DNA from: Tethya wilhelma
Taxonomy: Eukaryota > Porifera > Demospongiae > Tethyida > Tethyidae
Direction of reading: 5' to 3'
NCBI GenBank assembly: GCA_964030475.1
Contig: CAXIPT010000001.1
Coordinates: 8,504,722 to 8,568,721 of the forward strand
Length of the DNA: 64,000 nucleotides
The position numbers and the translations under genes are program-made. Position 1 is the stretch's first letter, and every line of letters starts with the position of its first letter. The notes beneath the pieces were generated by a model. The model was not told where the DNA came from, searched no databases, and saw only the letters and a program-made list of their open reading frames with translations. Of this stretch, positions 10,631-27,600 are shown in pieces.

Positions 10631-13096
10631 TCAGGTAGCACTCAGAGTGCTACCCTTCCTATTGGCTAGGGAGTTTCTGAAATGAACATTCGTAATGAGC
10701 TGAGAGATTGCAGTGGGTCTTCTCAATCGAATGGAGTCACTTAAATATGCCGAGTCACTGAATGGGTAATTGTCAGGGGTGGTGAACTCTAAGGGGTCAC
10801 CTTTATACAATACCTTGTATTTGAGTATCGGCCAAAGTGGAGGAACAATTAGAGTGCCAGAAATGACACAAATGTACAAAATATTGATTGTGGTGAGAAC
10901 CACGAAACCTATGACGTAGAGTTGTTGTCTGAGGAATGCAAACAGTAGAGAGAACGCTAGAAGAATGATTAGACTGTAAATGAGAATGTTGATGTTCAAA
11001 GTGGTCTTGAACTCTCTACGTCGAACGGTTCTAGTTAAGATGGAGAGAGAGACAGTGATGGAGCCCAATATCACTTTCAGCACAGCTATTATACTGGACC
11101 ATATCGGGACGTGTCCACTGTAGCATTGATAAGTATTTATCAACGTTGTCCCATCAGTTTGAGTGTTTGCTAGTGATAGCTGGAGTGGATCGATGAGGCT
11201 CCATGCACACAGGATGATGCAGTCAATAAATAAAAGTACTGAGACAAACGATATTAGGAACGTATCAGAGACAAAATGAATCTTGCTACTCTTCAAGTGA
11301 GTGAAAATGCGATGAATTCGCCAAGTCTTGCCACAGATGACTCCAAAAATGAGAGAAAAACTAAGCGTGGATGCCCAAGCAATCGAATTACACCCTACTC
11401 CATAGACAACAGGGACACTCACCAAGCTCTGCACAAACGTCTCGTTTATGATGAACATGGTGGCAGAAAGTATCAACAGGTATATACCAGAGAATATGAG
11501 GTGACTCAATCGAGGACTGGACGCCTTCACACTCTTATGCTTGGCATAGTAGATGTTGGAGAATTGTAAGATGACAATAAAAACTGCTAGCAACATGAGT
11601 ACGACAATAAAGAATATGCCAAGACTGTAAGAGATTCTCACAACAGTTGTTTCAAATTCATCATCAATCAAGATGGTACTGCTGCTGATGTTCAAGGGCC
11701 CAAACACTCCGGCCATTACTTCTGTAATTGTTCCATCAACATGGTAGATGATTTGATTGAAATCGATGTCAATTGATGACACTTCATGTCTCTCTTGGTC
11801 AAACATTATCCTTCCACTCATTCCGTTAAACTGAAGGCCAACCAGGTTTGATCTCACTACATCACCAACTTCCTTGGTGCTTGGCCTGTTGTAACGATAG
11901 TGATAGGAGAGATTGTAGCCTTTGCTAGCTAGCTCCTCTATAGAACTGTTCAGACTCAAGGCAAGAGCCCATGTGGCATCGTAAAAAGCATTGAAGTAGT
12001 TAAAAGCAGTCACTGCAAAGTCTGTTCTATTCAAATTGATCTCTTCTAAGTAGTTGTCAAGCTCCTCATAGTACTGTTCTTTGTATTCCTTGTAGCTAAT
12101 GCCAGCAGCTGTGTCACTGGAGTTTTGGTCCTGTCTTTCGAATTGGTTGATGCTCAAGATTGTACCATTCAGTGCCTTAGACATTTCTTCAGCAGTACAA
12201 TTGATAAATTCCTGACCAAAACGAAAGGACTCGATATCCACCTTAAAATCCTCCAAAGCTCTGTCTGTAAAGAACCACTGGTACAAAGGGAAGAGTAATT
12301 TTTGATGGAAAGCACCACACAGAACATTTCTTGCAAGATTTCGACCAGCAAACACAAACACAATTCTTATCCTATTCCTAACGAGATCAGAGAGTGCACC
12401 TGGAAGTAACTGCTGTTCAATGCCTGACGAATACTTGAGAGGTTGATTCTTGTGCTTTTGAAGTCTTTCATGAAACTCATTGAATGTGGCGACGTGAAAC
12501 TCTCTCAAGTTGTCGTACAAAGCTGCTACATGACTCCATTCCTGTCCCATAATGATCTCTATAAATGCATCGATGTACTTCAATGATGAACTCACAGTTC
12601 TAAAGGTGCTGTTGTGCTCAGGGTATGTACCATTGATGAGTGGAGTGGTAGCACTGGAAATTTGAAGGATGTTGAGCTCTCTACGAACTGCCAGTGGAGC
12701 CAGTGCTAGTGTTGCTTCAGAGCATCCAGGACCAATGATTCCAACAACAGTCTTGTCTCCGTTGTAAAACGTATTCACAGTGAAATTCACAAATGCCCTA
12801 TCCTTCAGATTACACCCTGAATCCCCTTCAAGTAGCTTGAGCTGATAATTGGCAAGGATATCAGAGCGACTGTTGATCTGTTTCACTGCTAACCTTGCTG
12901 CTGGGATGAGAGCTGGTGCAGCATCCCATCCAGGTCCAGGGTTTGCATTTGGGTCAGGGAATGGCCCCAACACCAGGAGATACAGTACGGAGGAGTTTGA
13001 GTCTTTAGATACCTCTGGCTGTGGAGACGTGATTTGAGCTATTACTACTAATAAAGAAACAACTGCTATTGATGATTTTGAACTAAGAATAGTCAT
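10631..13096 (-). CDS. GABA-B receptor-like class C GPCR, intronless
   Basis: A single 821-codon frame from ATG 13096 (context ACAGCTTCAAGA before it). It has a signal peptide (SIAVVSLLVVIAQITS), then a Venus-flytrap ligand domain over roughly residues 40-470, seen from GWDAAPALIPAARLAVKQIN and VVGIIGPGCSEATLALAPLA. Seven membrane segments start near residue 495 (SLGIFFIVVLMLLAVFIVIL). There is no cysteine-rich domain between ligand domain and membrane, as in GABA-B and unlike mGluR receptors. The loop RTVRRREFKTTLNINILIYS and TM7 PPLWPILKYK are family-typical. The tail is short, with no clear coiled coil, so the heterodimerisation mode of vertebrate GABA-B subunits is not evident. Predicted to couple an extracellular small ligand to G proteins; the ligand is unknown. 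It is divergent with the receptor at 14820. Confidence 0.9.
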   Translation of the reverse strand: MTILSSKSSIAVVSLLVVIAQITSPQPEVSKDSNSSVLYLLVLGPFPDPNANPGPGWDAAPALIPAARLAVKQINSRSDILANYQLKLLEGDSGCNLKDRAFVNFTVNTFYNGDKTVVGIIGPGCSEATLALAPLAVRRELNILQISSATTPLINGTYPEHNSTFRTVSSSLKYIDAFIEIIMGQEWSHVAALYDNLREFHVATFNEFHERLQKHKNQPLKYSSGIEQQLLPGALSDLVRNRIRIVFVFAGRNLARNVLCGAFHQKLLFPLYQWFFTDRALEDFKVDIESFRFGQEFINCTAEEMSKALNGTILSINQFERQDQNSSDTAAGISYKEYKEQYYEELDNYLEEINLNRTDFAVTAFNYFNAFYDATWALALSLNSSIEELASKGYNLSYHYRYNRPSTKEVGDVVRSNLVGLQFNGMSGRIMFDQERHEVSSIDIDFNQIIYHVDGTITEVMAGVFGPLNISSSTILIDDEFETTVVRISYSLGIFFIVVLMLLAVFIVILQFSNIYYAKHKSVKASSPRLSHLIFSGIYLLILSATMFIINETFVQSLVSVPVVYGVGCNSIAWASTLSFSLIFGVICGKTWRIHRIFTHLKSSKIHFVSDTFLISFVSVLLFIDCIILCAWSLIDPLQLSLANTQTDGTTLINTYQCYSGHVPIWSSIIAVLKVILGSITVSLSILTRTVRRREFKTTLNINILIYSLIILLAFSLLFAFLRQQLYVIGFVVLTTINILYICVISGTLIVPPLWPILKYKVLYKGDPLEFTTPDNYPFSDSAYLSDSIRLRRPTAISQLITNVHFRNSLANRKGSTLSAT

Positions 13097-13373
13097 TCTT
13101 GAAGCTGTAAAAAGCTCCAAGTACTACGATTGTCTTGAGTTTACTGGGTCATTCTGATATTCAATTAATTTATGACATATGATACAATGGGCATTTACGT
13201 TATATTACGCGGGGGTGACCACTTCAAAATTAGTGGGCTAATTTGATTATTTATTCTTGACGACCTTTTCCAAATTGTCTCGATGAATGGGAAAGGGTCG
13301 CCAGATCGGCGCGCGCGCGTAATATCGTACTTTTAATATCTTAGCGCACGCACGTCTCCCCCCGTACACTAAC

Positions 13374-14649
13374 CATAGATAATATAGACTACGTGACCGG
13401 GATTGGAAACGCCCAGGATTTTGCGGACAACTCTGGTTTCGTAACGCATGCGCGGGAAAATTGCAAAATGTCACGTGATACAGGAGGAATGGCTGCTCCT
13501 GGATCTTTTGAGTCTTATCAGAGCTCTTATGCTTTTGAAATGGCATGCTGCAAGTTTACAAGGAGACTTTTAAGGTAAGATTTTTTGCATATTTATTCTA
13601 CAAATCATTATACTGTCTGTAGTAATGAAATGGCTGCTTTATTAAACTAAAATTATTATCACACACACATACACACACGCGCACACACACACACACACAT
13701 AAATATTGATATGCTGATAAAGAAATGTTCCATAATTGACAAGTATATGGTGGCTGCTGCCAGGGATCTGAATACGGAACATCAGGAGTGGGTGCATCTG
13801 CCATCTGAACAGTCCGACACCTATTGCATTAATCGAGTCAGAACTGGACTTCAATCTTGTCTTGCTGTGATTAATCCTGGTTGTAGTAAATATGGTTATA
13901 GGCGAAGTTTACGTCCCATCCTATCAAATTAGAATGTAATGATGCTGTTTAGGAGTACTGTAGAAGTTCAAATACCCAATCTTGCTGCTAGGTAATAATT
14001 ACATCACTTGTCATTTAAGTACTTGTATAAACACACCATTCAGCTGAAAACTATACATTCCCATGAATAAAAATTGTGCTTGTTCCATGAAACATAGACT
14101 AATGCACCTTAAAATGTCAATATTAGCTATAGCCAGAGAACAGTACAGTTCTGAGGGGTACAGAAAAAGCATATACATGGAGCTCTACTATACCTACCAA
14201 TTGATGACAAAATTTTGACATAGCCCTTTGTGTTATGCCACACAAGATTAGCCTATTCCATATTGCACCAAAAGTACTATTAGTATGATAACAATGACTA
14301 CTATTGTTGGCTTACTTTTAGAGTTAGAGGTACAGAAACAATGAGAGTTCATAGACTCATCACAAAACTCGGCATGATTTAGCCCAAAATGCATACGTAA
14401 GTAGGTATTTGCACTTTATTATCCCAGTACCAAGTAAGTATATTCTTACCTGTTCCAATGAACCTCCACTGTAACAAAACTATTGCCTCTCCTAGCTTCT
14501 CTTCGCCTCTTTCCTTGCTGACTTGCACGTCAAAAGAACTCGCGAATTTTATGGCAGCTGTCAAAAATTGAAACCCACGCTGTCCGTGAAAATTACATTG
14601 GAGTGAATGGGCGTTTCCAATCCCGGTCACGTAGTCTATATTATCTATG
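13374..14649. mobile_element. DNA transposon (non-autonomous?), 42-bp perfect TIRs, 7-bp TSD
   Basis: Positions 13374-13415 and 14608-14649 are perfect reverse complements (42 bp, starting CATAGATAATATAGACTACG). The direct repeat CACTAAC flanks the element at 13367-13373 and 14650-14656. At 1276 bp the element is too short for a normal transposase, and I recognise none inside. It does contain exon-like open frames (13468-13573 ending at a gtaaga donor, and 13711-13932) of unknown nature. A 7-8 bp target duplication and a CAT-starting terminus recall P-element-type transposons; that assignment is tentative. It lies in the shared 5' interval of two receptor genes. Confidence 0.85.
13661..13700. 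repeat. (CA)n microsatellite inside the transposon
   Basis: Imperfect CA array with T and G interruptions, lying between the two exon-like frames of the element. Confidence 0.85.
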
Positions 14650-14819
14650 CACTAACAATCAGCTTGTTACATTTCCTGTGTATGCATCGCATGCACACGT
14701 TAAATACTTCAAACTATAAAGCTATTTTGACGGCATCAGTTTGACCATCAGATAGAAAAGTGAAAAGTCTGTCTGGTGTCACACTCTAGTATAGTGCAAG
14801 AAATAGACTAATATCAAGA

Positions 14820-17240
14820 ATGGACAGAAGATTCAAGGTGCTGAAACCTCTTCACACTGTTATTTTTATAGTAATTTTATTGAGCACCAGCATCCAATGG
14901 GGATGGTGTCAGAGAATATTCAGTGATGAATGTAACAATACAAATCAGAGTGACAGTAAACACAAGATCTATCTAGTTGCAATGGCTCCTTTTCCCAATC
15001 CTATCAGTGAATTGGATCCTGGCTGGGATGCTGGACCAAGTCTAGTTACAGGAGTACTGCTGGCTGTTCAACACATCAACAGCAATGCATCAATTCTTCC
15101 AGACTATCAGTTGTGTGTGATACAGGCTGATTCTGGTTGTGATATTGAATCAAAGTTGACTCTGAGTGTTGTCAGAGATGTGTACAACCGTGAAAAACAA
15201 GTGGTTGGAATCATTGGACCAGCTTGTTCTGGAGCAGCACTACTACTGGCACCACTAAATGCAAGACAAAGTGTCAGTCTCATCAACATCACACCGAGTG
15301 CAACATCTCCATTTATAGACAGACCTGAGAATAGTAACACATTTGCAACTGTGAGCACAACTCAAGGCTACATTGAGAGCTTTGATGCTCTACTCAAACG
15401 TATGGAGTGGACCAACATAGCAACACTGCACGATGAACAGAGAGTGTTTTTCAAGACAACATTTGGAAATTTTAAAGACAGGGTCTGTAAGACGATTAAT
15501 TGTTTCAGTTTAGCAGTGTATGACGATAATAATAATCCCGACACAAGAAGCTTTCCACTGGATGAAGTTAAAGAAAATCGATCGAGAGTTATTTTCACGT
15601 TTGTAAATCCAGGCACAGCTCCAAAGATACTGTGCTTTGCATATAATAAGAATATGATTTATCCCAGTTACCAGTGGATCTTTCATGATAGGTCCATAGG
15701 TCAAGTGACAAAACCAGTAGTATTTGTATTGGATGGGATAACTTATAACTGTTCACAAGACCAAATGAACAAGGCAGCTCACGGTGTGATATTGAACAGA
15801 TATGATTTAAAACAAGATCAGGTAATTGATGTGATTGGAATGAAATATGACACTTATGTTAAGGAATATACAAAAGCTTTTAACCAATATTTATTAAGCA
15901 TTGATGATAAGAAAACAAGGAAAAGCTACAATGTTTCCATGGCTCCTTGGGCCAATCCTTACTATGATGCAACATGGGCAATGGCTCTAGCACTGCACAA
16001 TGCTTCAAGGAATGGACTCAACCTTTCAACTTACACATACAACCAGCCAGAGGAGACTGAAATATTGAGAGAGCAGTTGTTCAATGTTAATTTCGAAGGA
16101 TCTTCAGGACCTATATTTTTCAATGAGGGATCAAGATCCACCAACACTGTCATTGAAATAACACAAGTACGGAATGATACCGAAGACCTCATAATAGATC
16201 TAGGAAAGTTTGCCTTACAAAAGCTTCAACTTATGCAGAACATATCTAAGTACTTGATAAATTCAGATAGGTTTGAAACACGTGAGATAAGAATCAACAT
16301 GTTCATATCTGTGATAATGATGATGATCGCTGTAGCTCTATTCGCTCTGTCAGCATTGCTTCAAGCGGCATTCATAGGGTGGCACTATTATCGGAGCATT
16401 AAGGCCACCAGTCCTAACATCAGTCATCTCATATTCTCAGGGTGTTATCTCTTCAGCATTGCAGTGTTTGTGTTTACAATTCAAGAAACGTTCGACTATC
16501 CAGCACAAATCTACCCCACCATATACGGCTTATTCTGCAGCATAATCAGTTGGTGTATGATTCTTGGATACTCACTGATATTTGGCACCGTTTTAGCAAA
16601 AGCTTGGCGAGTTTATAGACTCTTTAAACATTTTCGTAATGAAAGTCCTGGTATTCTACTCACAGATAATGCATTGATTGGCTTTGTCATTGTACTTCTC
16701 ACTGTGGACACATGTCTATTGATCACATGGAACTTGGTCGACCCCTTGCTTCAGGAGCAGAGTGAACAAGACATTAGCACAATAAACAGCATCCCCACCA
16801 TAACCATACTATCACGATGCAACTGTAGGAATCTCACCATATGGGTGGTCGTGATTATCGGGTACAAAGGTCTCATTATGATCGCACTGCTGCTCTTTTC
16901 AATCCTCAATCGAAAAATACGCCGGAAAGACTTTAAACAAACCAAGAAAATCAGCATTCTCATCTACACACTGATTGTAGTCATTGGACCTGGTATACCG
17001 CTCTACTTCCTACTCAGACACATTGACATTCATGTGGGCTTCATAGTTCTCTGTTTCATTCTCAACCTGACAGTGTTCATGTGCTGTCTAATGCTGTTCA
17101 TACCCCCAGTACTGCCTGTAGTCAAGGAGAAGATGGGGCTAAAGCAAGATGCTAGCTTCAAGAGAGAACTTCGCAGGAGACTATCCACAGTATCCAATTT
17201 ATCATTCTTCAATAGCGACTATAATTTAAGTGATGAATAG
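14820..17240 (+). CDS. GABA-B receptor-like class C GPCR, intronless
   Basis: A single 806-codon frame from ATG 14820. The N-terminus has a signal peptide (TVIFIVILLSTSIQWGWCQ). The Venus-flytrap domain spans about residues 35-470, seen from GWDAGPSLVTGVLLAVQHIN and VVGIIGPACSGAALLLAPLN, with many N-x-S/T sites. Seven transmembrane segments start near residue 490, with conserved ATSPNISHLIFSGCY (TM1-2), VLAKAWRVYRLFKHF (end of TM3), NRKIRRKDFKQTKKISILIY (loop 3/TM6) and FIPPVLPVVK (TM7). It lacks the mGluR cysteine-rich domain. The tail is about 40 residues without a coiled coil. It pairs head-to-head with the 10631-13096 receptor across a 1.7-kb interval carrying a transposon. Its 3' end is nearly duplicated at 6300-6865. 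Confidence 0.9.
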   Translation: MDRRFKVLKPLHTVIFIVILLSTSIQWGWCQRIFSDECNNTNQSDSKHKIYLVAMAPFPNPISELDPGWDAGPSLVTGVLLAVQHINSNASILPDYQLCVIQADSGCDIESKLTLSVVRDVYNREKQVVGIIGPACSGAALLLAPLNARQSVSLINITPSATSPFIDRPENSNTFATVSTTQGYIESFDALLKRMEWTNIATLHDEQRVFFKTTFGNFKDRVCKTINCFSLAVYDDNNNPDTRSFPLDEVKENRSRVIFTFVNPGTAPKILCFAYNKNMIYPSYQWIFHDRSIGQVTKPVVFVLDGITYNCSQDQMNKAAHGVILNRYDLKQDQVIDVIGMKYDTYVKEYTKAFNQYLLSIDDKKTRKSYNVSMAPWANPYYDATWAMALALHNASRNGLNLSTYTYNQPEETEILREQLFNVNFEGSSGPIFFNEGSRSTNTVIEITQVRNDTEDLIIDLGKFALQKLQLMQNISKYLINSDRFETREIRINMFISVIMMMIAVALFALSALLQAAFIGWHYYRSIKATSPNISHLIFSGCYLFSIAVFVFTIQETFDYPAQIYPTIYGLFCSIISWCMILGYSLIFGTVLAKAWRVYRLFKHFRNESPGILLTDNALIGFVIVLLTVDTCLLITWNLVDPLLQEQSEQDISTINSIPTITILSRCNCRNLTIWVVVIIGYKGLIMIALLLFSILNRKIRRKDFKQTKKISILIYTLIVVIGPGIPLYFLLRHIDIHVGFIVLCFILNLTVFMCCLMLFIPPVLPVVKEKMGLKQDASFKRELRRRLSTVSNLSFFNSDYNLSDE

Positions 17241-17630
17241 CAATCCGTTGTAATCGATGACTTTGTCAACCATCAAGTCATGATTGATTTGCAAATGCAT
17301 TTCTAAACATCACCAGCATTAACAATACCACACTTCATGTACAATGCCACGTATGCCATAGGTATCATTACTGCAGTAGAGTCATTACACACCTCAGAAT
17401 AGTTTTGTGTTACCATGTGGATGTCACATATTGTTATGCTTTGTATAAGAGAATGCAATCAAAAGTGTCTTCATTGAAGCAAAGTTGATAACTTCACACT
17501 TTAACGTGCATGTTGCTGGTATCATTTAACTTGAATGCAATCTAGAGTGTGGGGGTTGCTATAGCAAAACTTAAATCATACTCTTTTTAAAATGACCACA
17601 GAAATGAGCCATAATAGCCATACCACAGTG

Positions 17631-17661
<31 letters not shown>

Positions 17662-17793
17662 ATCACCAATGTAGATTACAAACATAAATCATCAAGGTCA
17701 GTGGATCAATCTATAACAACATTAACTACAAATTATCATCCAATTATCACACACTCAACAGCATTCAAGAGCCATTTATGACGGGGCTTGACT
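17241..17793. other. Convergent intergenic interval
   Basis: 3' flanks of the receptor (plus) and NAT9 (minus). Contains a (CA)n array at 17632-17658; no other feature seen. Confidence 0.6.
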
Positions 17794-24466
<6,673 letters not shown>

Positions 24467-24624
24467 TTAATCTGATTGATATGACAAGTCCATTTGGAAA
24501 TTGATATCCTGTATGGCACCTCTTCAGTACCTGCTAATCAATGGCCTTAGTGCCAATTTGATTCCAATTTACATGCTATGTTTACCTTCAATATAATATT
24601 TTGCAGAGGCCCCTGACCGTTACC

Positions 24625-27600
24625 ATGGCAGATGAAAATGGTGATGATGTTCCTCCCAGTGGTGGTCGTGCCCTCCGTGTTCACTCGGAGGGAGACATTG
24701 AAGCTCCTCAGCAGCAGAACACACAAAGGAGACGCGCTCCTTTGGTGGCTACAACGTCGTTCACTTACGGTGAGTCCAGCAAAGTCAAGACAGCCAAGAA
24801 GCATTGGAGGATGGCCATGCGCAAGGCTAAGAAACTGAGAGATCCGTTCAAGCAGTTTGGTTTTGATCAGATTGAAGAGGAGAGTGTCAAGAGGCACATG
24901 TACAACCCACGCACAGGGAGGTGGAAGAGCGATGAGATTGTCGTTAAGATGCAGTCTGAGGTAGGATATAGCAATGAGTCCCTTCTTTGTGTGTGGGGAG
25001 AGCCTGGTTTACAAGGCTAACAGTGACTCACACGAGTTGGTGATGGTGTTCTGTGATGTTGTGTGACTGTGAGTGTGCTATCACTGATTACAGTGTACTG
25101 GGAAGCAATGTGTATTGTGTATTCACTGTATTGTCCTGCAACACCAGCAGTAAACAAGAGAAAGTGTAACAAAGACATACATACACATTGTTTGTGTATG
25201 TACTCTTGTACTCCCATGCCATTTGTGCCCCCACCAATGTTGTAATACAATCACTCAATGTCCTAATTTGGGGGTTTACATCATAGATGTACCATGCAGT
25301 ATTGTAATAACAACAAATCAGTTGCAATAATAATTTTTTTTGCAATTTTGTAGCCATTTGCTCATGGAGCCATGAGAGAGTGCTACAGAATGTGAGTTTA
25401 TGATTATTTCCTGTACTGTTCGTTGGTTTCTGTCAGTGTGTGTACATTGAAGTAATGTTGTCTGTCTATTGAATTCTCTATTTTTTTGTGTCTCTTCGTT
25501 GAATTCTTTATTTGTATGACTAATGTATCTCTTGGTACAATATATTGTAGACACTGGGGCCTTATAGGACAGGTATAGCACAGACAGGTGGTATGTTTAT
25601 GTTGTTCTTCCTGGAAATGATTTTAGTTCCTAATTTGATTACAAAGGACAATTATATACACTGCACACATACAAGTACAGTGTTTACCCCTCTCTCTCTT
25701 TACCAGGAAGAAACTCTCCACCTTTGCTCAAAACCCAGACTGGCAGAATGCCTCCAACTATGTTGCCAAACGATACATGAAGGAAGTTTCTCGTGACATC
25801 TACTTTGAGGATGTGAAGCTCCAGATGGACTCAAAGCTGTGGGGAGAGGAGTACAACAGACTCACTGTACCTAAGAAGGTAAAGGAATGATGAGGGACGT
25901 ACACAGGGTGTACAACTAAAGTCATTTTTAACTACCACCAAGAACTCTTACTACCACATGATGCTAATTGCAAGACTTATTTAGGAAGCACAATACATAC
26001 ATACACAAAATAGTGTCAATGGAAATTTAAGATAAATTATTCTGGGATTCAGCTGGGAATAGACCCCAGACCTCCTGATTACTAACTATGGGCACTCAGT
26101 GGCTTGGGAGGTCCCAGAATTTTTCTGGGAGTATCTTTCTCTCTCTGTTAACATTAACAGCTTGGATAGAGCCCTAGTATTAACGTAGTAATCTGTTTCA
26201 GGTGCAATAATAATTGTACTCTTGTTGTTCTCTTCTTCTCACCATCCATCGTATATTCTCAGGTGGATTTCTTTCAGACGTACATCATTGAGCTCCACAA
26301 GAGGCCAGACAGCCCTCTCTATTGTGTGGAGCACTTCATAGAGGGTGGCTACATCAAGTACAACTCCAACTCTGGGTTTGTGTCCGACGTGAATCGCCTC
26401 ACTCCTCAGGCCTTCAGTCACTTCACCTTTGAATCCTCCAACCACCAGCTCATCGTTGTCGATATACAGGGTGAGACACTGCTGCTTGAGAATTAACAAC
26501 CGTATCGTGTACGTATACAGACCAGTGCTTTATAGTTGGAGCTCTTCCTATTATATGGTTGCTAGGAAGTTATGTGATGTTTCAGCAAAATTAATCCAAC
26601 TGACTAGACAAGACTACAAGATAATGTTTGAAGTTTTTAATCACACTTTCTATCATTTATATATTGTGCTTTGCCATTACCTTATTTGACAAAAGAAGAC
26701 TAAATTAATACACCGTTATATTGTCCTCAGGTGTTGGCGACCTGTACACTGACCCTCAGATGCACACTGTGGACCAGAAGGAATATGGAGAGGCCAATTT
26801 GGGCACCAAAGGCATGGCTCTTTTCTTCTCCTCTCATGTGTGTAATCCTCTCTGTGAAAGCATTGGTAAGTGTCTTTGACGAGGTCATCCAGGCTGGAAA
26901 TTGTAAAGTTTTGGTCTCTCTTGTGTGAGCAATCCCACATTATATATAACATAATTATTGTAGCACTTTCGCCAGTAATTAAGATTCAAAGTGCATTGCC
27001 TACCCTCCTTCTTTTCACTCCCTTTCAAACATTTCCTCTCTCCTTGAATTGTATCGAACTAGATTTCCCTTTAATTGTTCGTCTACAATCTAATTATCCA
27101 TGCCCTCTTTTAGTTTGTGTGGCAACCAAGTGAGGCCACAGTCATGCCTACTCTACTCCCTACTACACTCATAGCATAGCTCAGCTGCTCTGAATCATAG
27201 TGAGTAGATTTCATTTTATTGCTTACATTCCTTACATAGCTATTTTTCAGTCTAAAAAAATGCCACAAAGATGCCTTTATATTGGAGTGTAGGAGGGTTG
27301 GATGAGACTGTGGCCCTTACTATTACATTGAGCACACTGAAAGGATTCAAACGATATCCACTTTGTTATAGTTTGGACAACGTAGGCCTGACTTGGACCA
27401 CATTGTATATATGACAATACTCACTGTTCATTTTGATTCAGTAAATTAAGTTTTTCAGGTGCTCTAATTCGATAGGGGAAGATATTATAATCTTCATCTT
27501 GAATTATTGATTTAATATAGTCGTGCCTTAATACACCTGAGCCAGAGAAGCTACAGGACAATAAAATACAAGTTAAACTTTGGGCTGAAGCTATAGATTC

